Source: Dolichospermum sp. LEGE 00240 (lineage in GTDB: Bacteria > Cyanobacteriota > Cyanobacteriia > Cyanobacteriales > Nostocaceae). Taken from it: a stretch of DNA of 46,321 nucleotides. A program made the translations under genes and the position numbers. Shown here in pieces: positions 34,343 through 42,179 of this stretch (positions within the stretch are counted from its first letter, which is position 1; every line of letters starts with the position of its first letter). A model generated the notes under the pieces. The model did no database searches. It had not been told where the DNA came from and saw only the letters and a program-made list of their open reading frames with translations. Location of the stretch: NCBI RefSeq assembly GCF_015207875.1, contig NZ_JADEVZ010000037.1, forward strand, positions 1 to 46,321, read 5' to 3'.

Positions 34343-34701
34343 ACTCAAGAGTTATCAGGTGAAAATTTAGATGAGATTTCGGAAGCTATTTTGGATTTTT
34401 CACAACCTGATAATTTGGTAATTTGGATGGTGAATCAAAGTTAAAATATTTTCTCACGCAAAGAGGAAAAGATATTTTGGCTCTACCGTTCCCTTTATGT
34501 AAAACAACATTTATTGTAGGTTGGGTAGAACGAAGTGAAACCCAACATTAGCGGTAGGATAGCAAGGGGTGTTGGGTTTCGTCCCTCAACCCAACCTACA
34601 AAAATTAATATTCTTCTCCATAAGGGGAGCGGTAGAACCGATATTTTTTATGAGTCGGTTTTAACCGACTTTTGCTTTTAGACAGGGAATTTATTCCCTG
34701 G
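34343..34701. repeat. 190-bp direct repeat, copy B (with MITE insertion)
   Basis: The repeat matches copy A (33437-33626), including a 34-residue frame (ATG at 34340) ending LDFSQPDNLVIWMVNQS. A 161-bp insertion plus an 8-bp target duplication accounts for the whole length difference. Together with the tRNA fragment and the MITE, it fills the 559-bp gap before the GmrSD-like gene; no other gene is seen there. Confidence 0.9.
34479..34639. mobile_element. 161-bp MITE with 8-bp target site duplication
   Basis: The direct duplication GATATTTT lies at 34471-34478 and 34640-34647, and the uninterrupted site exists in copy A as AAAAGATATTTTTTATGAGT. The termini are inverted: GGCTCTACCGTTCCC on the left and, as reverse complement of the right end, GGTTCTACCGCTCCCCTTAT. 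An inner inverted pair TGTAGGTTGGGT/ACCCAACCTACA surrounds the centre. It has no coding capacity; the mobilising transposase is not in the window. Confidence 0.93.
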
Positions 34702-34802
34702 ATATATTTGATGTTTAATTTTGTTACGCTATCTTGTGCTATTTATACAAGATTCTTTTATACTAAAAGCATAACTATCGAGTAAATCAGAGTACATTAA
34801 CT

Positions 34803-36779
34803 ATGCAAGCATCAGAAACTAAGCTGCAAGAGATTATTGAAGGTAATAAACAGTATGTTGTTCCCTTGTTTCAGAGAACCTACAGTTGGAAAAAATCTCA
34901 GTGGGAATCTCTATGGAATGATATTTTAGAACTATATCATAGCGATAATCGTCGTCCTCATTTTATGGGTTCTATTGTCACTATGCCAACTTCTGCTATA
35001 CCTGAAGGTGTAAGTAAATATTTATTAATTGATGGACAACAACGTTTAACTACTATTTTTATCCTGCTTTGTGCTTTGCGAGATAAAGCTAAAAATATTC
35101 ATGATGAGTTAGCCGCAGAAATTCATAATACTATTATTGTTAATCCATATAAAAAAGGTTTAGACTATTATAAACTTCAACCTACCCAGGTAGATAGACA
35201 GTCTTTTCATAGTTTAATTAATGGACAAGATTATGTAAATAATTCTGGTATTACTGAATGTTATGTATTTTTTGAAAAGAAGATTAGACAAAGTAACTTA
35301 GATTTTTCTGATATCAAGAAAGTAATTTGTAGTTATTTATCTATTGTGAGCGTTGTTTTAAGTACAGAAGATAATCCTTATTTAGTCTTTGAAAGTCTCA
35401 ATGCTAAAGGTGAACCTTTAACACAAGCAGATTTAATTCGTAATTATTTTTTCTTGAGAATTAATACCGAAAATCAAGACGATGCTTATAATAAATATTG
35501 GCTACCAATGCAACAAACTTTAGATATTAATTTAACGGAATTTATCAGACATTATTTAACCAGAGATGGCGTAGAAATCAAGAAAGATGATGTTTATTTT
35601 CAGATTAAAGAAAGAATGATCAAAAGAGATGCTATTGATTATTTGAAAGATTTATATGAATTTTCGGAATATTATGCAAAACTTTTAGATCCACTAAAAG
35701 AGGATAATTTAAAAATTCGTCGTTGTTTGGAAAGAATCAACCGTTTAGAACAAGCTACTGTTTATCCTTTTTTACTTAATTGTTATCATGATTATGAGGA
35801 AAATAAACTCTCAGAAGCAGATTTTATTACTGTTTTGCAGATTTTAGAAAATTTCATTATTCGCCGATTTATTTGTAACGTCCAAACCAGGGGATTAAAT
35901 AGGATATTTTCTGTACTGTATTCTCAAGTTAGTAAAGCAAGTAATTTAGCTCATGCTGATTTTGTGGAAAGATTAAAACTAGATTTACAAAATCGTGATT
36001 ATCCCAAAGATACAGAATTTTAGAAAAGTTTATTGGATGTTAAATTATACGGTGCTGGACGTTCTAAAAAAGGTAAATTAATTTTAAAATCTATTGAAGA
36101 ATCTTTTAATCATAAAGAACAGGTCATTTTCGATGGTCTGGAGATTGAACATATTATGCCACAAACTATAAATAAATGGTGGCAAGAACATTTAGGGGAA
36201 CATTGGGGGATAACTCATGATTTACTACTTCATTCTTTGGGTAATCTAACTATCACAGCTTACAATGGTGAATTATATAATTTGGAATTTATCGAGAAAA
36301 AAGAAATATTGATTAATAGTCATTTAGAAATCAATAAATACTTTGAAAATCAAGAAACTTGGAAAAGAGAAGATATAGAAAAAAGGAGTTTATATTTAGC
36401 AGAAAAAGTTTTACAAATTTGGCCTTACTTTGGTAATAAAAATCTTATGAATCCTGCGAAAACTAAGGTAAGGGGTACAACTCCCAAACAACTAAAAATT
36501 TTTAGTAAGGAATATCCTGTCAAAAGTTGGCGTGATGTTTTAGAAAAAACTTTAAATGTGATTGCTGATTTAGATCCTGATAAATTTAAGGATATTATGG
36601 AACAATTTCCCCGGTTCATTAGTAGAGATGAAAAAGATTTTCGGGATACGAGAAAATTAGAAAATGGGGTGTTTGTTAATGTCAACTTATCAGCTAGAGA
36701 TATTAATGCTTTTTGTATAAAAGCTATCGAAACGGCAGAAATTTCTCTAGAAGATTGGCAAATAGAAACCACAAGTTAA
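34803..36779 (+). pseudogene. GmrSD-like DUF262-DUF1524 restriction gene split by an in-frame amber codon
   Basis: The first part (406 residues) is DUF262: PLFQRTYSWKKSQWESLWND and the ParB-like DGQQR at 77-81. After TAG at 36021-36023 the same frame continues KSLLDVKLYGAGRSKKGK and gives a DUF1524 domain with the HNH-like EIEHIMPQ motif and LGNLTITAYNGEL. Without the stop the protein would have 658 residues, right for a fused GmrSD type IV enzyme that attacks modified phage DNA. The only restart after the stop is TTG at 36033 without a ribosome-binding site. A nonsense mutation is the simplest reading; two subunits or readthrough are alternatives. Confidence 0.85.
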
Positions 36780-36870
36780 TTTATGTTAGGTATCATTTTC
36801 CAAAAGCCTTATTTTCCTCTTTTGCTCCTTAGCACCTTTGCGTCAAAAAAAAGATCGACATATTATGTAA

Positions 36871-37122
36871 TTACCTGCATTTTACACAAAGACCAGATTC
36901 CAGATCATGAGTTTTCGCTAAACAGCAATAACAGATTTTAAAATAGTCTGTGTGTCCTTCTAAAATTTCCCCCGGATTACAATCATGTTCATAACGAGCT
37001 AGTTTGACAATTTCTTCAATCAGATTTTGCCTCTCTTCTTGATCCAAATGATCAAAACAATGCTCAAGTTTCAAAATTGTAATCACTTCATTTAACATAT
37101 AACTTCCGCTATGATTTGACAT
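36871..37122 (-). CDS. small protein with C-terminal zinc-ribbon-like cysteines
   Basis: The 83-residue protein is helical in its first 55 residues (MLNEVITILKLEHCFDHLDQ) and ends with ICYCCLAKTHDLESGLCVKCR-like spacing, that is two CxxC-type pairs about 14 residues apart. This could bind zinc. Family not recognised. It stands alone between the GmrSD-like gene and the DUF433 gene. Confidence 0.55.
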   Translation of the reverse strand: MSNHSGSYMLNEVITILKLEHCFDHLDQEERQNLIEEIVKLARYEHDCNPGEILEGHTDYFKICYCCLAKTHDLESGLCVKCR

Positions 37123-37301
37123 ACAATTTACTCCTATTGAAAAACTGAGAATATCACATTTATTGTATCATAGTACAAATATACTTGTAAATCCTGTAAA
37201 CAATTTTTATGAATGTAATTTTAAATACCATATATACGGTTAACCTAGCGATGTCTATGGGTAAACGCTAAAATAGAAAACAAAACCTACCTTTAAACAC
37301 T

Positions 37302-37526
37302 ATGCAGTATCAAAATATAATTACCATCGAACCAGGAAAACGAGGAGGTAAACCTTGTATTCGGGGGATGAGAATTACAGTATATGATGTATTATCATAT
37401 CTTGCATCTGGGATGACTTATGAGGAAATACTGAATGATTTTCCTTATTTAACACAAGAAGATATTTTAGCTTGTCTTAGCTATGCTGCTGATAGAGAAA
37501 AACAAATGCTGATGGTGCAAGCATGA
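37302..37526 (+). CDS. DUF433 antitoxin-like protein
   Basis: The 74-residue protein has the DUF433 signature ITIEPGKRGGKPCIRGMRIT followed by VYDVLSYLASGMTYEEILNDF and the FPYLTQEDILACLSYAADRE end. DUF433 proteins are helix-turn-helix antitoxins that pair with DUF5615 toxins. The ATGA overlap with the next gene supports that pairing. Intact. Confidence 0.87.
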   Translation: MQYQNIITIEPGKRGGKPCIRGMRITVYDVLSYLASGMTYEEILNDFPYLTQEDILACLSYAADREKQMLMVQA

Positions 37527-37855
37527 AGTTATTATTTGACCATAATCTATCACCCCGGTTAGTAGATAAACTCGCTGCTATTTACCCCAACTCTCAGCAC
37601 GTTTTTCTCTTAGGTTTAGATCAAGCAGATGATAGAATTTTGTGGGAGTTTGCAAAACAAAATGAATTTATAATTGTTACCAGGGATGCTGATTTTAATG
37701 AATTAAGTATCCTACGTGGATATCCACCTAAAGTGATTTGGGTTAGACGTGGTAATTGTTCAACTAACCAAATAGAGGAAATTTTGCGAGGAAATTTAGA
37801 AGATATCCAAGCCTTTTCTGAAAATTCAGATTTAGGAGTTTTGACACTTTATTAA
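37523..37855 (+). CDS. DUF5615 PIN-like toxin
   Basis: The 110-residue protein begins MKLLFDHNLSPRLVDKL and has VFLLGLDQADDRILWEFAKQ followed by IIVTRDADFNELSILRG, the conserved acidic residues of the PIN-like/Mut7-C family. It is presumably an RNase. It overlaps the DUF433 gene by 4 bp. This is the best-preserved toxin-antitoxin pair of the island apart from the MazEF-like one. Confidence 0.87.
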   Translation: MKLLFDHNLSPRLVDKLAAIYPNSQHVFLLGLDQADDRILWEFAKQNEFIIVTRDADFNELSILRGYPPKVIWVRRGNCSTNQIEEILRGNLEDIQAFSENSDLGVLTLY

Positions 37856-37942
37856 ACTGATTTTATTCTTTGCGTTAAACAAAGAAAGTGATGCAGTGAG
37901 GGAAACTGCTCAAAAAATATCCTTTTAATAAAAACTATAACA

Positions 37943-38244
37943 ATGAGAATTATTGCTCGGAGTACCCTAAGAGAATATTGGCAAAAACATCCTGATATAG
38001 AACAGCCTTTAAAAGCATGGTTTGATGATGCTTCCCGTGCAAATTGGCAAAGTCCATCAGATATTAAAGAGTTTATGCTAATGCTAGTATTATTGCCAAT
38101 AATCGAGTAGTTTTTAATATTAAAGGTAATAATTATCGGTTAATTATCCATATTCGTTATGAAATTGGCATTATTTTTATTCGCTTTATTGGTACTCATC
38201 AAGAATATGACAAAATAGATGCTACTAAGCTGTTACGCAGCTAA
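37943..38244 (+). pseudogene. HigB-family toxin with a frameshift
   Basis: The first frame reads RIIARSTLREYWQKHPDIEQ PLKAW and DASRANWQSPSDIKE, then runs off into FMLMLVLLPIIE and stops. In the next frame the protein continues YANASIIANNRVVFNIKGNN and YRLIIHIRYEIGIIFIRFIG with THQEYDKIDA. The join needs one extra base near 38070-38076, so a 1-nt deletion is the likely lesion. The toxin is inactive as written. Confidence 0.85.
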
Positions 38245-38278
38245 ATTTGATAACCATAATTTACTTGAACTTTGTAGT

Positions 38279-38295
38279 GCGGGCATCTTGCCCGC
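38279..38295. repeat. GCGGGCA palindromic dispersed repeat
   Basis: GCGGGCA and TGCCCGC are inverted around TCT, within TGTAGTGCGGGCATCTTGCC. It is inserted between the HigB remnant and the HigA-like gene, which would normally be close together. Confidence 0.75.
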
Positions 38296-38350
38296 TAGAA
38301 TTATACAAACTAAATGCACAACAGCTTATTGTTTAAGGAGGTTTGATATT

Positions 38351-38647
38351 ATGAACTTAAAACCCATTAGAACAGAATCAGATTATCAACAAGCATTAAA
38401 AGAAATCGAACAAATTTTTGATGCTGAACCTAATACACCAGAATATGAAAAATTAGATATTTTAACGACTTTAGTAGAAGTCTATGAACAACAAAATTAT
38501 CCTATTGATCCTCCATCTCCTATCGCAGCTATATTATATTATTTAGAAAGTCGTAATCAAGGAGTTTCTACTTTTATTGAAAATTTAAAACATCATGGAG
38601 TTAGTGAAGAAATAATTAATATAGCTTTAAATGAAATGACTCACTGA
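38351..38647 (+). CDS. HigA-like antitoxin lacking its HTH end
   Basis: The 98-residue product from ATG 38351 (ribosome-binding site AAGGAGG 10 bp upstream) begins MNLKPIRTESDYQQALKEIE and has DAEPNTPEYEKLDILTTLVE then VYEQQNYPIDPPSPIAAILY, the usual HigA N-terminus. The XRE HTH that normally follows is replaced by about 35 residues ending EEIINIALNEMTH. The frame is open further upstream (38219), but that stretch crosses a repeat. It may still bind toxin but probably not DNA in the normal way. Confidence 0.7.
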   Translation: MNLKPIRTESDYQQALKEIEQIFDAEPNTPEYEKLDILTTLVEVYEQQNYPIDPPSPIAAILYYLESRNQGVSTFIENLKHHGVSEEIINIALNEMTH

Positions 38648-38698
38648 TTATTGATTATCATGTCATCAAATAATTGTAGTCAGAGGTAAATTAAATTT

Positions 38699-38827
38699 AT
38701 GACCATAACTTATCAAATAGACTTCAATATCTGGCTTGAAGAAACAGCCAAATTATTACTAGAAAATTGCTGGACAGAAATAGATAAAGAAGATTATCAA
38801 ATCTTCCCAATATTTGGACATCGTTAA
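38699..38827 (+). pseudogene. DUF29 remnant
   Basis: The 42-residue frame reads YQIDFNIWLEETAKLLLENC then WTEIDKEDYQIF and stops. DUF29 proteins begin YxxDFxxWLExTAxLL and extend to about 150 residues, so only the first third is left. A palindromic repeat begins 11 bp downstream and may mark the break. Confidence 0.6.
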
Positions 38828-38837
38828 ACCTGCATTT

Positions 38838-38903
38838 AGATCCCCGACTTCTTTGATAAATTATTATTATTTACAAAAGATTAAATTAAGAAGTCGGGGA
38901 TCT
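38838..38903. repeat. dispersed palindrome, second copy (AGATCCCCGACTTCT)
   Basis: The arms AGATCCCCGACTTCTT and AAGAAGTCGGGGATCT are perfectly inverted around an AT-rich spacer of about 34 nt. Arms match 19281-19313. It lies at the convergent 3' ends of the island and of the transporter operon, so it may act as a two-way terminator. Confidence 0.85.
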
Positions 38904-38923
38904 TTGGACTGAATTAAATCAAC

Positions 38924-39664
38924 CTAGAGAATTTGGGATAAAAATTTCCTAGTTCTTTCTTCTTTGGGATTAGTAAAAAAGGTGTCGGGGGTAGAAGATT
39001 CAACTAACAAACCGCTATCCATTAAGACAACTCTATCAGCAACTTCTCGCGCAAATCCGACTTCATGGGTAACAACTACCATTGTCATTCCGTCATTAGC
39101 AAGATTTCGCATTACGTCTAAAACTTCTCTCACCATTTCTGGATCTAAAGCTGATGTTGGTTCATCAAATAACATAATTTTCGGTTGCATTGCTAATGCA
39201 CGCGCTATGGCTACTCGTTGTTGTTGTCCACCAGATAATTGTCCAGGATATTTTTGTGCTTGTGCTAAAATTCCCACTCTTTCTAATAATTGCATTGCTA
39301 ATGCTTCCGCTTTAACTTTGGATATTTTGCGGACATATATTGGTGCTAAGGTGATATTTTCTAAAACTGTTAAATGGGGAAATAAATTAAATTGCTGAAA
39401 TACCATTCCCACTTCTCGACGAATTGTTTCAATATTTCTTAAATCATGACTGAGGATAATTCCGTCAATGCTAATAATTCCTCGTTGATATTCTTCTAAG
39501 GCGTTAAATGTTCTAATAAAGGTTGATTTTCCTGAACCGGATGGTCCCATTAAAACAACAACTTCTCCCCGTTCTACGGTTAAACTGACACCTTGGAGGG
39601 CATGAAATTTACCATACCATTTGTGAACATCTTCAGCAATAATTATGGGGTTTGATTCTGTCAT
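38924..39664 (-). CDS. bgtA: polar amino-acid ABC transporter ATPase
   Basis: The 246-residue ATPase has Walker [10 protein letters not shown] (40-48), Q-loop [16 protein letters not shown], signature [15 protein letters not shown] and Walker [16 protein letters not shown], all typical of GlnQ/HisP-like polar amino-acid importers. It is last in the natF-natG-natH set. In Anabaena the same gene order ends with BgtA, an ATPase shared by two amino-acid uptake systems (from memory). A 71-bp gap with a small hairpin separates it from natH. Confidence 0.88.
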   Translation of the reverse strand: MTESNPIIIAEDVHKWYGKFHALQGVSLTVERGEVVVLMGPSGSGKSTFIRTFNALEEYQRGIISIDGIILSHDLRNIETIRREVGMVFQQFNLFPHLTVLENITLAPIYVRKISKVKAEALAMQLLERVGILAQAQKYPGQLSGGQQQRVAIARALAMQPKIMLFDEPTSALDPEMVREVLDVMRNLANDGMTMVVVTHEVGFAREVADRVVLMDSGLLVESSTPDTFFTNPKEERTRKFLSQIL

Positions 39665-39710
39665 ATATTCCCTTTGTGTAGTTTAAGATTTAAATAGATA
39701 TTTAGGAATG

Positions 39711-39734
39711 TTGGGTTTCCTTGCGTCAACCCAA
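39711..39734. repeat. TTGGGTT/AACCCAA hairpin, GTAGGTTGGGT repeat family
   Basis: TTGGGTTTCC and the following TCAACCCAACCTACG form a hairpin that ends 1-2 bp from the natH stop codon; the CCTACG end supplies the last bases of that codon. The same motif is the inner repeat of the 161-bp MITE at 34479. It lies within the transporter operon, before bgtA. Confidence 0.7.
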
Positions 39735-39735
39735 C

Positions 39736-40887
39736 CTACGATGTTAATTGTTTCTCTAGGTTTTTAGCAGCTAAGGACATTGAATAACAAAATACCCAAT
39801 AAATCAAACCAATAAATAAATATACTTCTGCATATCTTCCTAAAAATTGTGGTTGTGCTAAGATAGAACGTGCCATTCCTGTTAATTCTACTAATCCTAC
39901 TAATGATAAAAGGGAAGTATCTTTAAATAAACCAATAAATTGACCAACAATTGCGGGAATAACTGCGCGTAATGCTTGGGGTAATATGATTAATATGAGT
40001 AATAAAGGTGTGTTTAATCCTAGTGCTTTTCCGGCTTCTATTTGTCCTCTGGGAATTGCTTGTAATCCCCCGCGCACGTTTTCAGCCATGTATGCTGCAC
40101 TAAATAATATTAGTCCCACAATACCTCTGAGTAATCTATCTAAACGTAAATCTGCTGGTAAAAATAAGGGTAACATGACTTGGGCTAAAAATAGAATCCC
40201 AATTAAGGGTAATCCTCTGACGATTTCAATATAAAGAATAGAAAACCACCGGACTACGGGTAAATTACTGGTTCTTCCTAATGCGAGTAAAACTCCTATG
40301 GGGAAGGAAAGAACAACACTAATTATTGCCATTAATAGGGTAAGTAATAAACCATTCCATAGGTTTGTAGATACAGGTTGTAATCCTAAACCACCACCAA
40401 TTAACCAGATAATTAGGGGACAAGATAATAACCAAGTTAGCGAAAGCCAAGGTGTGATAATTTTAGTAAATTTTTGACCAATTATCAAACCTGCAACTAT
40501 TAAACCTGTAATTAATAATAACCATAAACGGCTTATTAATGGTATGGGTAAAATTAATAATAAAATCCCAATAGTAGCAGCAGCAATCAACGAATTGCGT
40601 TTTGTGAATATTACTTTCTTGGTAAATGCACCCCCAGTAATTGCGGTTAAAGTTGTAGATATTCCCAAAACAACCCAAATTCGCCAATATAAACTTTGGG
40701 GAAATCTTCCTACTAAAAATAAATGTAAATTAACTTGGATTACTTGCCATTGTGCTTTAGTAGTTAACCAAATTGCAAATCCTTGAACCAACCAAAATAG
40801 AAATATAAAACAAACAACAGTGAGTAAACTATTGTACCAATTATTAAAGAGATTTTTTCTTAACCAAGTCAGGGAATAATTATTCAT
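39736..40887 (-). CDS. natH: amino-acid ABC transporter permease (NatH-like)
   Basis: The protein of about 383 residues has several N-terminal membrane segments and a C-terminal HisM-type permease domain (about 185-380) with the EAA loop GLQAIPRGQIEAGKALGLNT. It resembles the larger second permease (AapM/BztC type) of general amino-acid transporters. The frame is open to 40944, but the ATG at 40887 fits better because it overlaps the stop of the 90-residue ORF (ATGAATAA), giving coupled translation. Its TAG stop is formed by a dispersed repeat. Confidence 0.87.
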   Translation of the reverse strand: MNNYSLTWLRKNLFNNWYNSLLTVVCFIFLFWLVQGFAIWLTTKAQWQVIQVNLHLFLVGRFPQSLYWRIWVVLGISTTLTAITGGAFTKKVIFTKRNSLIAAATIGILLLILPIPLISRLWLLLITGLIVAGLIIGQKFTKIITPWLSLTWLLSCPLIIWLIGGGLGLQPVSTNLWNGLLLTLLMAIISVVLSFPIGVLLALGRTSNLPVVRWFSILYIEIVRGLPLIGILFLAQVMLPLFLPADLRLDRLLRGIVGLILFSAAYMAENVRGGLQAIPRGQIEAGKALGLNTPLLLILIILPQALRAVIPAIVGQFIGLFKDTSLLSLVGLVELTGMARSILAQPQFLGRYAEVYLFIGLIYWVFCYSMSLAAKNLEKQLTS

Positions 40888-41152
40888 GAGTTCTTGTTTG
40901 ATGTCTTGCTTGAATTCTGTCAGCGATCGCTTTTTTACGTACATCTCTATCTGACAAATCTCCTGATCCTTCTAGTAAAAATTTGGGATAACCACCCATT
41001 CGTTCTAAAACTGTTTTAGCTGAAGTTGGATTATTGTTAACAGGTGTTTCCAATGATGAGATAAATTGTAAGACGAGTGGGATTTGTTGATCACTAAGAT
41101 TAGCGATCGCTTGTAAGAGTTCTTGGTGTGGGTTGGTGGAGTACATGGTCAT
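40880..41152 (-). CDS. 90-residue soluble ORF inside the amino-acid transporter operon
   Basis: The protein starts TNPHQELLQAIANLSDQQIP, a helical segment with LVLQFISSLE, then has ERMGGYPKFLLEGSGDLSD and a basic end RKKAIADRIQARHQTRTHE. The layout (helical N-terminus, short linker, charged tail) resembles small cyanobacterial antitoxins, but no toxin is present. It begins 55 bp after natG and overlaps natH by 8 bp. It is either an insertion into the operon or a small regulator. Two HIP1 sites lie in it. Confidence 0.65.
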   Translation of the reverse strand: MTMYSTNPHQELLQAIANLSDQQIPLVLQFISSLETPVNNNPTSAKTVLERMGGYPKFLLEGSGDLSDRDVRKKAIADRIQARHQTRTHE

Positions 41153-41207
41153 TGATTTGTGTTGTGATGATTACAATTTTAGCAAATAGGACTCATAATT
41201 TAACGAT

Positions 41208-42134
41208 TTATCTTTCCTTAATTTGCACAGAACGATTAAATAAATTCATAGTCAAAGAAATTATCAAACTCAAAGTTAGATAGGTGATCATAATTAACAG
41301 CATCACTTCTACAGCTTTCCCCGTTTGGTTAAAAGTGGTAGAAGCTACGAAATAAATATCAGGATAACCGATAGCGATCGCTAAACTGGAATTTTTGGTT
41401 AAATTGAGATATTGACTGGTTAATGGGGGAATAATCACCCGCAAAGCTTGGGGAAAAATCACCAATCGCATTGCTAAACCTGGGTTTAACCCCAGAGATT
41501 TGGCTGCTTCTAGTTGTCCTGTCGGGACTGATTGAATCCCCCCCCGCACAATTTCCGCAATAAACGCACCTGTGTAAAAAGTTAACCCCAATAATAAACT
41601 AGAAAATTCTGGAGACAAGGTAAACCAGGGAAATTGAATTCCATTTTGGCTAAAATTAGCAAACCCCAAAAAGGAAAGTTTATTTTCGGCTTTGGGAAAA
41701 CTCAAGAAAACTGCAAAATACCAAAATAGCAATTGCAATAATAATGGAGTATTCCGAAAAACCTCTACATAAACCAGACTAATTTTCCTCACTAGCCAAT
41801 TATCTGATAATCGCGCAATTCCCGCAGTAATTCCCACAATTGTGGTGAGGAAAATTCCCATTACTGCTATTCTTAAGGAATTAACTAATCCTACCAATAA
41901 AGCATAATTATAAGCATCCGTTGGTTTGTAGTTAATGAGAGTTTCCCCAATATCAAAAGATGCTTGTTGCTTGAGAAAATTAAATCCAAATTGAATGCCT
42001 AATTGCTGTAAATTTCGGCTGACATTCCCCCAGAAGATAACAAATACAAATACTGCTAAAAATACAAAAATTAGCTGGATAGCATTTTGCCAAAAGCGAT
42101 AATCACGCCACAAAGGAGGTTTGGAATTGGTCAT
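41208..42134 (-). CDS. natG: amino-acid ABC transporter permease (NatG-like)
   Basis: The 308-residue permease has an N-terminal membrane helix (about 16-36), a periplasmic stretch and a HisM-type permease domain (about 85-300). The EAA loop reads IQSVPTGQLEAAKSLGLNPG, and LRVIIPPLTSQYLNLTKNSS follows, typical for AapQ/BztB proteins. It pairs with NatH to form the channel. It starts 45 bp after natF and precedes the 90-residue ORF. Confidence 0.9.
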   Translation of the reverse strand: MTNSKPPLWRDYRFWQNAIQLIFVFLAVFVFVIFWGNVSRNLQQLGIQFGFNFLKQQASFDIGETLINYKPTDAYNYALLVGLVNSLRIAVMGIFLTTIVGITAGIARLSDNWLVRKISLVYVEVFRNTPLLLQLLFWYFAVFLSFPKAENKLSFLGFANFSQNGIQFPWFTLSPEFSSLLLGLTFYTGAFIAEIVRGGIQSVPTGQLEAAKSLGLNPGLAMRLVIFPQALRVIIPPLTSQYLNLTKNSSLAIAIGYPDIYFVASTTFNQTGKAVEVMLLIMITYLTLSLIISLTMNLFNRSVQIKER

Positions 42135-42179
42135 TAGTTAGTTGTCAGTTGTTAATAGTAATAACTTTCTTATGCTTCC

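Noticed and set aside
34250-34345. complete tRNA gene
   Set aside because: Only the T-arm and the 3' acceptor strand are present; no matching 5' acceptor strand, D-arm or anticodon arm can be folded.
38219-38350. N-terminal extension of the HigA-like protein
   Set aside because: The extra codons cross the HigB stop and a palindromic repeat, while a good ribosome-binding site precedes ATG 38351.
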